This document shows positions 15,640 to 24,228 of a stretch of DNA of 43,292 nucleotides, one piece after another. Source of the DNA: [Collinsella] massiliensis. Its GTDB lineage: Bacteria > Actinomycetota > Coriobacteriia > Coriobacteriales > Coriobacteriaceae. The DNA lies in contig CAPI01000094.1 in assembly GCA_000333815.1 (NCBI GenBank), positions 1-43,292 on the forward strand. Reading direction: 5' to 3'. Position numbers and translations under genes: made by a program. The notes beneath the pieces are model-generated. The model was not told the origin of the DNA, searched no databases, and saw nothing but the letters and a program-made list of their open reading frames with translations. Position 1 is the stretch's first letter. Each line of letters starts with the position of its first letter.

Positions 15640-15921
15640 ATGTTGCTTCTAGACAGAAATAACGAACCAACCAGTACGGTTTACTATCTTGCTGCGTCGA
15701 CATACGACTACGTTGGAAAGCATGATGGCATCGATGCATCGAATCTGTATCAAGGTGTCATGCTTGATGTCGTGGGAAAGAATGTGAGCTACGACTTTTT
15801 CCTGATGGCTCTGGATTTTCTATACCTGCTAGATTGTATCGCCGTTGATAAGAAAGGGGGCCTGCATGTTCATCAAGTCATTGCGAATCCGCAACACCGC
15901 AACGAATATAGTCATGCGTGA
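15640..15921 (+). CDS. ABC-3C middle component
   Basis: 93 residues, winged-helix-like. Starts MLLLDRNNEPTSTVYYLAAS, then DASNLYQGVM, SYDFFLMALDFLYLLDCI and ends in KGGLHVHQ. This YLAA/LDFLYLL/I-x-x-GG-wing pattern fits the small middle-component families of ABC-3C systems. It begins 1 bp after the previous stop and overlaps the ATPase gene by 56 bp, the usual tight coupling of these triads. Confidence 0.7.
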   Translation: MLLLDRNNEPTSTVYYLAASTYDYVGKHDGIDASNLYQGVMLDVVGKNVSYDFFLMALDFLYLLDCIAVDKKGGLHVHQVIANPQHRNEYSHA

Positions 15922-17638
15922 GGTCTCCTTCCACAAGGGGGCTAATTTCGTAGTAGATACAGAGGACTCAAAACGCCATAACAAGGTCGGCAAGACTACG
16001 TTCTTGAAGCTTATCGATGTTCTGATGGGCGCACAAAACAGGAGTCACATCTACACAGATCAAGAGACCAACACCGAAGCGATTGAGCTGCGCGACACCA
16101 TCAACAAAAAACGCATCGCCGCTGAGATGACCCTTTCGGAGAATCTTGACGCTCCATACGGCAAAACGGTCGAGCTCAAAGTTGAGCTGTTTCCAAGGGG
16201 TCGCTACTTCATCGACGGAGAAAGGATGTCCCAAACAAATTACAGATCGAAGCTTAATGAACTGCTATTCGGAATCGCAAACAACGTTCCGACGTTTCGC
16301 CAGCTCATCAACTCTTTCGTTCGAGTTTCGGTTGGCGGCGATGATAATGCTTTTCTCCGTACCCTGACAAGGGCGAGCATCGCGACGTATCGGAGTGTAT
16401 ACAATTTCTTGTTCGATATCTCCGATCCCGAGCTTGACAGCAAATTGAGCCAACTCAATGCTCAACTCAACCGAACAAGGGAATCGTTGCGTCAATACAT
16501 GCGTGTCAACGGCGTTGAAGATGTTGAGCAACAGCGTCAGATACTTGTTGCTCTGGAGGGGGAATACGCTCAAGCAAAAGCGCAAGCAGATGACATCTTC
16601 GATGCCGATGAGTACAAAAGCAACAGGGACGCAATTGCCTCAGTCCGGGCGGAGTATGCAAGCTTGGTCGATCAGCTTAGCGAGCTAGACTATAGAATCG
16701 GACGCAACCGAGAGGCCCTTAACAACGCAAGAGCAGAAAAGCAACGTCGAGCAGACCTCGAGCTCTCAAGGAGATTCTTCGATGAGGTCTGCACTATGCT
16801 GCCTAATCTCAATAAGACCTTTGAGGACATGGTCAGTTTTAACGATAAGCTATGTGATAACAAGATTTCGTACTTTGAGGATATCGAGAGAGATTTGCTT
16901 GATGAAAGGACCTCTCTTGAGAATGAGCAGAAGGCGCTCCTTGCAAGCAATAGTCAGTTTTTATCGCTTGTGGCAAAAGACCGTATTGACGAGTACGAGC
17001 GACTGTCCGCAAACCTTATGCAGCTAAGACAAGACATTGGCAGGTGCCAGGAAACGGTCGATACGCTTGATCGCTATGACCATGAGCTGGCATCTATTCA
17101 GGAGAATATTGCCAGCTATTCAACCGGCGGCTCCGCCCGCAAAGGCAAGGGTGGCGAATATCAAGAGATGATGAGTTCCTTCAATGGATACTTTACTCAT
17201 CTTGCTCAACAGATAAATGGTGAGAAGCCGATTCTTGTCTACTATCCTGACACCGATAAGTTTCCGGTCTCAATCACGGCAATATCTGGGTCCAGCACGG
17301 GTACGCGAAAGTCGCTCATAGCAGCGTTTGACCTAGCTTACCAACAATTTGCCATAGCCAATCGCATCCACACCCCCCGCTTTATCGTGCACGACGTTGT
17401 CGAAAACGTTGAAGGCGAAGATCTGCGCACTATAGTGAACGCAGCGAACGGCATTGACGCACAGTACATAGTGGCCGTGCTGAAAGAGAAGTTGGATTCC
17501 TCGAATATCCCAGAGGATGAGCAGTCGGCTTTACAGATTCTCCAATTGTCGGAGGATGACAAACTGTTTGAGGGTAAGACCGTCGACGAAGCCGAATCTT
17601 CTGACCGGATGATTGAGCAGCTTGCATCAATACCCTGA
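15866..17638 (+). CDS. DUF2326-type SMC-like ABC ATPase of the ABC-3C system
   Basis: 590 residues from the ATG at 15866 (AAAGGGGG upstream; frame open to 15845). Walker A lies at about 38-46 (HNKVGKTTF). A long coiled coil spans about 190-420 with a hinge-like break. Near the end are the signature-like ISGSSTGTRKSLIAAFDLA and the Walker B PRFIVHDVVENVEGEDL. This is the RecF/SMC-like build of DUF2326 proteins, the ATPase of ABC-three-component systems. It probably senses or binds nucleic acid and drives the partner subunits. Codon use is clearly more AT-rich than in the phage genes around it, indicating a separate origin. Confidence 0.8.
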   Translation: MFIKSLRIRNTATNIVMREVSFHKGANFVVDTEDSKRHNKVGKTTFLKLIDVLMGAQNRSHIYTDQETNTEAIELRDTINKKRIAAEMTLSENLDAPYGKTVELKVELFPRGRYFIDGERMSQTNYRSKLNELLFGIANNVPTFRQLINSFVRVSVGGDDNAFLRTLTRASIATYRSVYNFLFDISDPELDSKLSQLNAQLNRTRESLRQYMRVNGVEDVEQQRQILVALEGEYAQAKAQADDIFDADEYKSNRDAIASVRAEYASLVDQLSELDYRIGRNREALNNARAEKQRRADLELSRRFFDEVCTMLPNLNKTFEDMVSFNDKLCDNKISYFEDIERDLLDERTSLENEQKALLASNSQFLSLVAKDRIDEYERLSANLMQLRQDIGRCQETVDTLDRYDHELASIQENIASYSTGGSARKGKGGEYQEMMSSFNGYFTHLAQQINGEKPILVYYPDTDKFPVSITAISGSSTGTRKSLIAAFDLAYQQFAIANRIHTPRFIVHDVVENVEGEDLRTIVNAANGIDAQYIVAVLKEKLDSSNIPEDEQSALQILQLSEDDKLFEGKTVDEAESSDRMIEQLASIP

Positions 17639-17677
17639 TTAATCCATTCCGCCGGGAATCTTACAGAAGGTGGTTTC

Positions 17678-18055
17678 ATGCAACCCCACCGCGTAGCTAT
17701 AGCCGACCTCGAAGACCGTCCCGAGTGCGTCCACGCCGCCTACCTCGACCCCGCCGAGGAGTGGAACGGATGGGCGTGCCCCTACTTCGAGCGCGCCGAG
17801 GTCGAGCGCATGGCTGCGTGGCTGCCCGAGTTCGACGATTCGCTCGTCTACGACGAGGAGTCAGACGCCTTCAGCACCACCTACGATCCCGACCTCACCG
17901 AGACCTTCCCCGGCACAGACATCGACGGACGGCACCTGTACCCCATAGGAGCCGGCTCATGGACGTGGGTCATAGTTGACGAGAGCGGCGAGGAAACCAC
18001 CGCAGACGCATCGGCAGACGCGGTCACCAAAGCCGACGAGCACGCCCTCGCCTAG
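17678..18055 (+). CDS. Hypothetical 125-residue acidic protein
   Basis: Soluble, acidic (ADLEDRPECVHAAYL..., EFDDSLVYDEESDAFSTTYDPDL) with a WNGWACPYFERAEVERMAAWL segment and a GAGSWTWVIVDE strand. AAGGTGG precedes the ATG. No family that I can name with a function. GC-rich codon use, unlike the ABC-3C genes just before it. Its stop shares the palindrome CTAG (18052-18055) with the stop of the converging restriction gene. It could belong to either defence system or to neither. Confidence 0.6.
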   Translation: MQPHRVAIADLEDRPECVHAAYLDPAEEWNGWACPYFERAEVERMAAWLPEFDDSLVYDEESDAFSTTYDPDLTETFPGTDIDGRHLYPIGAGSWTWVIVDESGEETTADASADAVTKADEHALA

Positions 18056-19527
18056 CCAACCACCTCAGCAAGGCGCGCGGCGTCCAACTCCCGTCCGCCC
18101 ACATAGGCGTCGAACACCGCCTCTGCCGGCAGCGCGTACAGCTCCACCTCGTTCGAGAACGGCGGCTCCTCGGCAGCGATCACGCCGGGAAAGCGCACGC
18201 GCCCCAGATGCTCAACGGCGTCACCGCACGACGGCACGAGAAACGCGTTCACCACCCTGGAGAACCCGTGCGCGAGCACAAAGTCGCGGTACGCGGCCTG
18301 ATACAGGAACTGCTTGGTCACCGACTCCACGCCCGGCACGCCGCCAACACGCTCGCCCAGCAGCGGCGTGTAGTACTTGGCGTCGAGGATGGCGAACGTC
18401 CCGCCCCCGGCGGCGGCGCGCCCGCCGGCACCTCGCACCGTCACGATGTCCGGGATCAGCGTCGCAACCTCGCCGCACGCCCGCTCCTCGCCGGCGCCTA
18501 ATGCAGCCCACTCCGGTCTCGGGATGACATCGATAAGCCGCTTTTCCGCCATCCCCGCGAACGGCGGAGCCAGCTCAATCCCCAGCTCCCCCAGTCGAAC
18601 GGCCAGCACGTCACCGAACGCGACCTTGCACGCCGTCTCCCACACGTGATGGAAGCTTGACGTCCCCAGGCACAGAGGCGCGTCCGACGTCGCAGACATG
18701 CCCTCGTCGCGCACATAGCGCACGAGGAGGTCGATTACGTCCTGCTTCCACGTGACGAACTGCACCGCCCGCTCGCGCTCCAGCCGGTACGCCACGAAGT
18801 CGGCGTCCCCAAAGTCCGCCACGGAGGAATCGCTCAGCCACACCTCGTCGAGCGCCAGCAGCTGAGCCAGCCCGCTCTCCTGCATGAAGCGCGAGCACTC
18901 CGTAAGCACCGCGCGGTGCAGTCGCGTTACGAAGTCAGAGGCGTCGGCGTCAGTCTCCACGGTCTTGTAGTCAAAGTAGATGGGACGCCCATCCCGCACG
19001 AAGGGAAGGTTCGCCGCGATGGTGCGCTCCCAGCTGATGTTGCCCGACCCGTTGTCCGCAATGGTGCGCACGTAGTTAGAGTAGACGCCATACTCGTCAT
19101 ACATCTCGAGCAGCGAGAGCATGAGCGCCAGGCGGTCGTTCGCCCCCATGCCCTCCTCAGTCGCGGCGGCAATGCTGGCGTAGCTTCCACCGCTCTTGCG
19201 AAGCACCCTGAACACCTGACTCATAGCTGCGCACGTGGCGTCATCGGGGCGCTTCGGGTCAATCTCGGGCAGATACTTCGGGTACACGACAATGCAGACG
19301 CTCTCCACTAGGGCAAGGCCCACGTAGACGAACTGATAGGTCCCGCGCGGCGCGCTCTCTCCAAGCGGATCGTACTCTTTCGGCTCGTCACCCGTCCTCA
19401 ACCGAAGCACGCCGTGCGCGCACAGAAGGGCGATGTAGCGGTCAGCGTCATCCAGCCCGATGCCGAGCGTCCGCGCGAGACTCACTGGCGAGTGGAACGA
19501 ACGCTCGCGAATGTAGACCGTACGCAT
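18052..19527 (-). CDS. LlaJI/McrC-like restriction subunit
   Basis: 491 residues from the ATG at 19527 (frame open to 19590), 4 nt after the McrB-like stop. Reads as the LlaJI-family restriction partner. It has an N-terminal region with winged-helix look (FHSPVSLARTLGIGLDDADRY) and a middle domain (WERTIAANLPFVRDGRPIYFDY). Its C-terminal nuclease core has LIPDIVT..., GGTFAILDAKYY and KQFLYQAAYRDF, i.e. the D-(x)n-D-A-K arrangement of PD-(D/E)XK nucleases. Together with the AAA+ subunit it should cut unmethylated or foreign DNA. Last gene of a four-gene operon. Confidence 0.75.
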   Translation of the reverse strand: MRTVYIRERSFHSPVSLARTLGIGLDDADRYIALLCAHGVLRLRTGDEPKEYDPLGESAPRGTYQFVYVGLALVESVCIVVYPKYLPEIDPKRPDDATCAAMSQVFRVLRKSGGSYASIAAATEEGMGANDRLALMLSLLEMYDEYGVYSNYVRTIADNGSGNISWERTIAANLPFVRDGRPIYFDYKTVETDADASDFVTRLHRAVLTECSRFMQESGLAQLLALDEVWLSDSSVADFGDADFVAYRLERERAVQFVTWKQDVIDLLVRYVRDEGMSATSDAPLCLGTSSFHHVWETACKVAFGDVLAVRLGELGIELAPPFAGMAEKRLIDVIPRPEWAALGAGEERACGEVATLIPDIVTVRGAGGRAAAGGGTFAILDAKYYTPLLGERVGGVPGVESVTKQFLYQAAYRDFVLAHGFSRVVNAFLVPSCGDAVEHLGRVRFPGVIAAEEPPFSNEVELYALPAEAVFDAYVGGRELDAARLAEVVG

Positions 19528-19531
19528 GGCG

Positions 19532-21472
19532 CTACTCCGCACCGTCGGCAACCGGCTCCTCCGCAGCGCCCGCAACCTCGCCAGACTCAAGCAACTCAGT
19601 ATCGCTCACATTGGCCGGCGAGAAGGACGGCAACTCGCGCATACCCCTGAACGCAAGCTCTCCAAAACTCTCGAAGTCCTCGCAAACATCCGAGTACGTC
19701 GCACGGCCTTCGTGAGAGAACACCTTCGAAGCCTTGGTTTTGGCGGCATCCTCGAAGAGGTAGAGCAGCACCTTGTCCTTGAAAACCTGAGTGAAGCCGT
19801 CGGGATCAGCGAGCCTCGCGGGCGAGATGAAGAACGGCCCGAGCAGCTTGTCCTCGTTCACGCCCGCATTGAGCAGCACCTGGTTGATGCCACGCCTCAA
19901 AGCGTCCCAGCTCACCATGCGCGCGGGCGTCCCGACCGGCACGGCGTAGCCGGCGATCTTGTCCGAGCCCTTGTCTATGCCCATGTAGCGGAAGTCCCAG
20001 CGACGCTTGAAAGCGGTGTCCATCGGGAAGACGCCCTGATCCGCGCTGTTCATGGTTGCCCAGATGAACATGTTGGGCGGCAGCGACAGCCGCTCCGCCT
20101 CGTCCCTGAGACGCAGCTGTTCGGAGAGTAACCGCTCCGGGTCTTGGATATACGCAGTCGTGGCGTACTCCGGTAGGAACACGCGCAGGTACTCGCGCAT
20201 CTCGCGCGGCGCAGCAATCTCGTACTCGCTGCGACCGTCGGAGTCGCGGTCAAGCAGCTGGAACACGTCACCGAACGCGGCCGCCGGGTTCGCGCGATTG
20301 ATCTCCTCAACGACAAGCAAGTAGTTCGTGCCGGGGTTCTGCACCGCAGCGATGTATGTCTCCAGGAACGGCCCCGGAACGAAACCGTAGCTGATCTCGC
20401 TCTGGGTGCTCTCGGTTCCATCTTCATCGGTCACCGTGCGCATCGTCGTGACCGGCTTGTAGCAGCCCACGAACTGAGCGTAGGTGTAGTCGGGGTGGAA
20501 GGTGACGCGCCTGACGTTCCTCTTGTCGAAATACTTCTCCGCCTGCCGTGCGAGCCGGTACGACTTGCCCGTGCCAGGAGCCCCGAAGAAGATGAGGTTG
20601 CGGGGCTCGGGGACGCTTGACGGGGCGGAAACGACAGAATGATCGAGAAAAGTCGGGCGTCCAACAATATCCATCACAGCAGGCAGCGGGTCGCCGATGC
20701 CCGAATAGGTCGTAGGGCACTCGTGAGCAATCAGGCTCATGAGCTCAGCGGTTCTCTTGTAGCAATCTTCGCAATCAAACGGTACGACGCCGAGAAGGAC
20801 AGCGCCAAAGTGTCGCAGGACGTCGGCCGCAGCCTTCGGAAGAGCGCTGCAGTGATCTGCTGCATAGAGGATGTCATTCACCCGTCGCTCGAAATCGAGC
20901 GTGAAGAACATGGCTTCTCCGGTTGGCTTACCGTCTTCCGTCGCGTACTTACCCTGCTTAGAGAGGCCGCCACTGAACACATAGTCCTTGGGAATGAAGC
21001 AAGCCGAACCGTCATCTTCGAGCTCGCAATCGAGCCACATAGATCTCAGCCAGTAATTTCCCCTCGTAAGCGGCGAGAGTTCAAGAGAGTCCGCCATGTT
21101 GATGGTCGTTGTCTCGGGAAGCATCATGACAGCCGGCAACAGCAGGCTCGGTCTGACCTTCCCCCCAAGACTTAGCTTCATCTGCTGGCTTCCGGCTCCG
21201 CGAGGAGAAACGGGGTAGCGATACGACTCCTGCGTCCCCAAGTCAACTTTGCACACGCTGCCGTCAGCCCTATGGAAGCGAAGCGCAAAAGTGGCAGTCA
21301 GGCCACCGAGCGTCGAGGCTGAGGCTCTTCCGCCATCTTTCCCGGCAAACGCCCCGCCAAGGAATGCCTGGCCTCCGCCGCTGTTCGCGTTGTAGTCAAG
21401 ATGGAAGTCGCACTCCTCGCCCTGATAGGTCCGGTAATCCTCGGTCTGCTTGAAGTACGACAAGGCACTCAC
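19532..21472 (-). CDS. McrB-like AAA+ GTPase, LlaJI-type restriction subunit
   Basis: 646 residues from a GTG with AGAGG upstream. Residues 1-280 are a family-specific N-terminal region, probably DNA-recognising. Walker A GAPGTGKS is at 297-304. Walker B is LLVVEEINRANPAAAFGD, the sensor region ATMNSADQGVFPMDTAFKRRWDF, and the RRW arginine pair is typical of McrB. McrB-type proteins form hexamers that hydrolyse GTP and translocate DNA for the McrC-type nuclease. Starts 3 bp after the second methyltransferase, completing a LlaJI-like set (M1, M2, R1, R2). Confidence 0.85.
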   Translation of the reverse strand: MSALSYFKQTEDYRTYQGEECDFHLDYNANSGGGQAFLGGAFAGKDGGRASASTLGGLTATFALRFHRADGSVCKVDLGTQESYRYPVSPRGAGSQQMKLSLGGKVRPSLLLPAVMMLPETTTINMADSLELSPLTRGNYWLRSMWLDCELEDDGSACFIPKDYVFSGGLSKQGKYATEDGKPTGEAMFFTLDFERRVNDILYAADHCSALPKAAADVLRHFGAVLLGVVPFDCEDCYKRTAELMSLIAHECPTTYSGIGDPLPAVMDIVGRPTFLDHSVVSAPSSVPEPRNLIFFGAPGTGKSYRLARQAEKYFDKRNVRRVTFHPDYTYAQFVGCYKPVTTMRTVTDEDGTESTQSEISYGFVPGPFLETYIAAVQNPGTNYLLVVEEINRANPAAAFGDVFQLLDRDSDGRSEYEIAAPREMREYLRVFLPEYATTAYIQDPERLLSEQLRLRDEAERLSLPPNMFIWATMNSADQGVFPMDTAFKRRWDFRYMGIDKGSDKIAGYAVPVGTPARMVSWDALRRGINQVLLNAGVNEDKLLGPFFISPARLADPDGFTQVFKDKVLLYLFEDAAKTKASKVFSHEGRATYSDVCEDFESFGELAFRGMRELPSFSPANVSDTELLESGEVAGAAEEPVADGAE

Positions 21473-21475
21473 CTC

Positions 21476-22372
21476 TTACTGCTCAACGCCGTTCTCATAT
21501 TTTAAGACACGTTCGGCAACGTATTTCGCCAATGCTGGAGGAACGGCATTCCCGATGGCAAGCTCGACGCTCGTCTTTGCGCCCTCAAGCTTGAACTCCT
21601 CGGGAAAGGACTGCAGGTAACTGCGCTCCTTCGTCGTGAGAGCACGAACGCCGTCTTCAATTGCCGCTGCATCGGCATGATGTCGCTTGTAGTTCTCCGG
21701 TATCGGCCTGTTAATTCCACGTATCGTCGCGGAGGGCTCGTCAACGGAGAAGACGGCACGCCGGTTGTAGCTGCGCGGGTGCATGTAATAGTACTGCGTG
21801 CCGAGCTTGTCACCCAGATAATCCCGCACGGTCATCTGCTTTTCCGCCATGCCCTCAACGAACGACTCGTCGAAGAACCCATCCTCGGCGCCGAGCCTGC
21901 CGACCAGAATGAAGCGCTTTCTTGCCTGGGGCACCCCACAGCGGCTCGCATCGAGCACGCGAGAGCTCAATCCATATCCGGCATCCTTGAGCATCGCCTT
22001 CATTCGCGGCAGCGTGCCGAACCTCTCGATGTTGTAGACGTTCTCGAACACGACCCATTCAGGCAATACGCCCGCGACAATCTCGGCGAACCGGATGGTA
22101 AGGTTCGCCCGCGCCCCCTCAGTGCGCTTGCCCGCAATCGAGTAGTCCTGACAGGGAGGCCCTCCCATGATCAAGTCGGGCCTCAGTTCCTTGATGGTTT
22201 CAACGGAATCCTCGTCACAGAGATCCTTCTCATAGATGGGATGCGTGAAGTTCGCGCGGTAAATCTCCACTGCAGGCTTCCAGTTGTCGAACGCGGCGAC
22301 AACCTTAAATCCAGCCTGCTCGAAACCAAGAGACATGCCGCCGCAACCAGAGAAGATGTCGACGGCTCTCAT
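21476..22372 (-). CDS. C5-cytosine DNA methyltransferase, second
   Basis: 298 residues, short form. Motif I AVDIFSGCGGMSLGFE (3-18), catalytic motif IV GGPPCQDYS with Cys74, motif VI FENV, motif VIII QARKRFILVG, motif IX region EPSATIRGINRPIP and motif X IGNAVPP are all present. Protects the restriction site of the system; in characterised LlaJI each of two methyltransferases handles one strand of an asymmetric site. Clear paralogue of the upstream enzyme, from a tandem duplication. The ATG overlaps the stop of that gene (ATGA, 22369-22372). Confidence 0.9.
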   Translation of the reverse strand: MRAVDIFSGCGGMSLGFEQAGFKVVAAFDNWKPAVEIYRANFTHPIYEKDLCDEDSVETIKELRPDLIMGGPPCQDYSIAGKRTEGARANLTIRFAEIVAGVLPEWVVFENVYNIERFGTLPRMKAMLKDAGYGLSSRVLDASRCGVPQARKRFILVGRLGAEDGFFDESFVEGMAEKQMTVRDYLGDKLGTQYYYMHPRSYNRRAVFSVDEPSATIRGINRPIPENYKRHHADAAAIEDGVRALTTKERSYLQSFPEEFKLEGAKTSVELAIGNAVPPALAKYVAERVLKYENGVEQ

Positions 22373-23388
22373 TCGTTACCACCATTCTTGTTGGAGATGT
22401 AGCCCATCAGAGCTCTTGCGACGTAATTGGCCAGGTTAACCGGAACGGCATTGCCAATCATCGTGTTCACGTCTGACTTACTCCCGAAGAACTCGAACTC
22501 CTCGGGGAAGGTCTGAATGTAGCTGCGCTCCTTCGGAGTCAATATGCGCGTCTCGCTCACGGGAGCGGAGTCATTGGGGTTGCCCTTATACCCCGGCGGT
22601 ATAGGACGGTCGACCGCGCGGATGGTCATAGACGGTTCGTCGATGCTGAACACGCCTCTCCGGCTGTAATTCGTCGGCACGCGAAAGTAGTGATCGATCC
22701 CAAGCGAGTCGCCGAGATAGTCTCTGATCGTGAGAGGCTTTTCGCTCAGCCCCTTGTCGAGCACATCATCAAGAAAGTTATCCTCTTCACCGATGCCCCC
22801 GATAACGAACATGCGCTTACGGATTTGCGGCACCCCACAATATGCGGCATTAAGCACCTTGCAGGTAAGACCATACCCCGCCTCTCGAAAGGTATCGCAA
22901 GCACGCTTGAACGAGCGCGTGTTTCTTATGGTCGCGACATTCTCCATCACGAACCACTGCGGCCTTACTCGGGAAACGATCTTCGCGAAAGCAACCGAGA
23001 GAATGGCTCGACCGCCGTTCTCGTCCTGATGCCCAGCCGTCGAGAAATCCTGACAAGGCGGCCCGCCGAAAACGACTGTAGGGGCAAACTCTCGGACGAG
23101 AGGGACGGAAGCATCAACATCGGAGAGATCATGCTTAAAGATGGGATGATCGAAGTTCTTTCGATACACCTCGACGGCGGGCGTCCAGTTGTCGAACGCA
23201 GCCAACACGTTGAACCCAGCGTTCTCGAAGCCGAGGGACATGCCGCCGCAGCCTGAGAAGAGGTCCACAGCAGTGATACTTTTGCTCTGTACCCGATTCG
23301 CAGACAACGCGTTGACCTGCCCTTTCTTCCCGATGCTGTTGCACCGTCCGTTATGACGCCTTTCCTTGCAAGCAGAAGATTTTACCAT
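22369..23388 (-). CDS. C5-cytosine DNA methyltransferase, first
   Basis: 339 residues from the ATG at 23388 with AGGTG upstream. The first 37 residues are basic and outside the family, so a later TTG at 23307 is possible. Motifs: DLFSGCGGMSLGFE, GGPPCQDFS (catalytic Cys112), MENV, QIRKRMFVIGG, EPSMTIRAVDRPIP, IGNAVPV. First gene of the four-gene LlaJI-type operon; a TAAAAT box overlaps the upstream start. Codon use is less GC-rich than the portal gene upstream. It follows 840 bp without a convincing ORF. Confidence 0.88.
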   Translation of the reverse strand: MVKSSACKERRHNGRCNSIGKKGQVNALSANRVQSKSITAVDLFSGCGGMSLGFENAGFNVLAAFDNWTPAVEVYRKNFDHPIFKHDLSDVDASVPLVREFAPTVVFGGPPCQDFSTAGHQDENGGRAILSVAFAKIVSRVRPQWFVMENVATIRNTRSFKRACDTFREAGYGLTCKVLNAAYCGVPQIRKRMFVIGGIGEEDNFLDDVLDKGLSEKPLTIRDYLGDSLGIDHYFRVPTNYSRRGVFSIDEPSMTIRAVDRPIPPGYKGNPNDSAPVSETRILTPKERSYIQTFPEEFEFFGSKSDVNTMIGNAVPVNLANYVARALMGYISNKNGGNE

Positions 23389-23588
23389 GCACCACACCTG
23401 GTCCGCGGCTCGTCAATCCACCAACTCGCAATCTCCCGCATCAACCTGGGCCATCAAACAATGGATTAAGCATCAACTAAGCAATCGAGACGAACGAGAA
23501 GAACGTGCGCTTGAAGCGTCAACGGATGCCCAGCCAACAACAATGCGACCACAGCCAGCACACTGCCGCCATCACAACAACCCCGCAT

Positions 23589-24228
23589 GTCTACCGCTGG
23601 ATATTCCCGCCGCCAGTCCTGGCCGCCTGCCCGGCCGCGCGCTGCGTTGACGAGGATTGCCCGCAGCCCGGCCGCCCGCGCTCCGGGTGCGCTACCGGGC
23701 CGTTCGCGCCACGCGCCAGCCATGGCGCATGCAAGTCAACCGGGACGCCCTTGGGCGCATACCGCACGCGTCTTCACCGCGGCTCCGGCAGCCCGCTACG
23801 CGGTCTGCCTCCGCATGTTCGGGTTCAGCCACGCACGGTATGCGCCCAAGGCCTAATGCAGGGGGAACTGGCGCCATGTCAGCCGCGCGTCGCGCCCGTC
23901 CAGCGGCGCGCACCCTGCGCACGGGCGGCCGGGCTGCTGCCGCAAGCGGGCTGTCCGCACGCAACCGGTCAGCCGTCCAGGGCGGGCGGCATACCCGCTC
24001 GCGCATCAGCCGGTGCGCATGCGCCACGGTGCCGAGAGCTACCCGCATACCCGTCATCCGCGCGGGGCGCGGATCGGCTTCGCGACAACCTGCAAGCGTC
24101 CCTGGGAGGCCCGTAGCGGCCCCGTTTCTCCTCAGCCGAACTCCGGCCCTCAGGCGGCGACCAAGCCGCACGCAGCCTCGTGTGAGCCCGCACAGCGCCA
24201 TCCCAGGCTTGCGACGCGTCCGAAAGCC
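23589..24228 (-). ncRNA. Candidate large structured RNA, about 640 nt
   Basis: There is no convincing ORF between the portal stop and the methyltransferase. The region is packed with perfect hairpins. In minus-strand order these are: 24228-24206 (GGCTT/AAGCC), 24169-24154 (GCGGC/GCCGC), 24123-24106 (6 bp), 24074-24056 (8 bp, CCC loop), 23927-23893 (7+5 bp with an 8-nt bulge), a 22-bp helix 23851-23830/23770-23749 enclosing a 9-bp helix with one G-A mismatch, 23731-23710 (9 bp, UGGC loop), and 23700-23666 (6 bp). All five wobble pairs in these helices are G-U on the minus strand but C-A on the plus strand, so the RNA is co-oriented with the phage genes. Size and prophage location recall GOLLD and ROOL RNAs; identity with them is not shown. 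Ends are approximate. Confidence 0.55.
23749..23851 (-). repeat. 22-bp helix and apical stem inside the structured RNA
   Basis: CCTTGGGCGCATACCG (23749-23764) is the exact reverse complement of 23836-23851. Inward, positions 23765-23770 and 23835-23830 add six pairs on the minus strand, three of them G-U. The enclosed loop folds again: GCGG/CCGC, then GGCAG-A-CCGC / GCGG-G-CTGCC (23787-23809) closed by a 3-nt loop. A nested stem of this length is not expected by chance even at this GC content. Confidence 0.8.

Noticed and set aside
23466-23588. 40-codon minus-strand ORF with a hydrophobic stretch (SVLAVVALLLAG)
   Set aside because: No ribosome-binding site and no known small membrane toxin pattern; kept only as a remote possibility of a small peptide.
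23505-24201. ORFs on both strands across the structured-RNA region
   Set aside because: Arg/Ala/Pro/Cys-rich translations with no ribosome-binding site, no domain and conflicting frames; the wobble-pair pattern favours RNA.
23400-24228. Diversity-generating retroelement or retron in the non-coding region
   Set aside because: No reverse transcriptase ORF in the window and no template/variable repeat pair was found.
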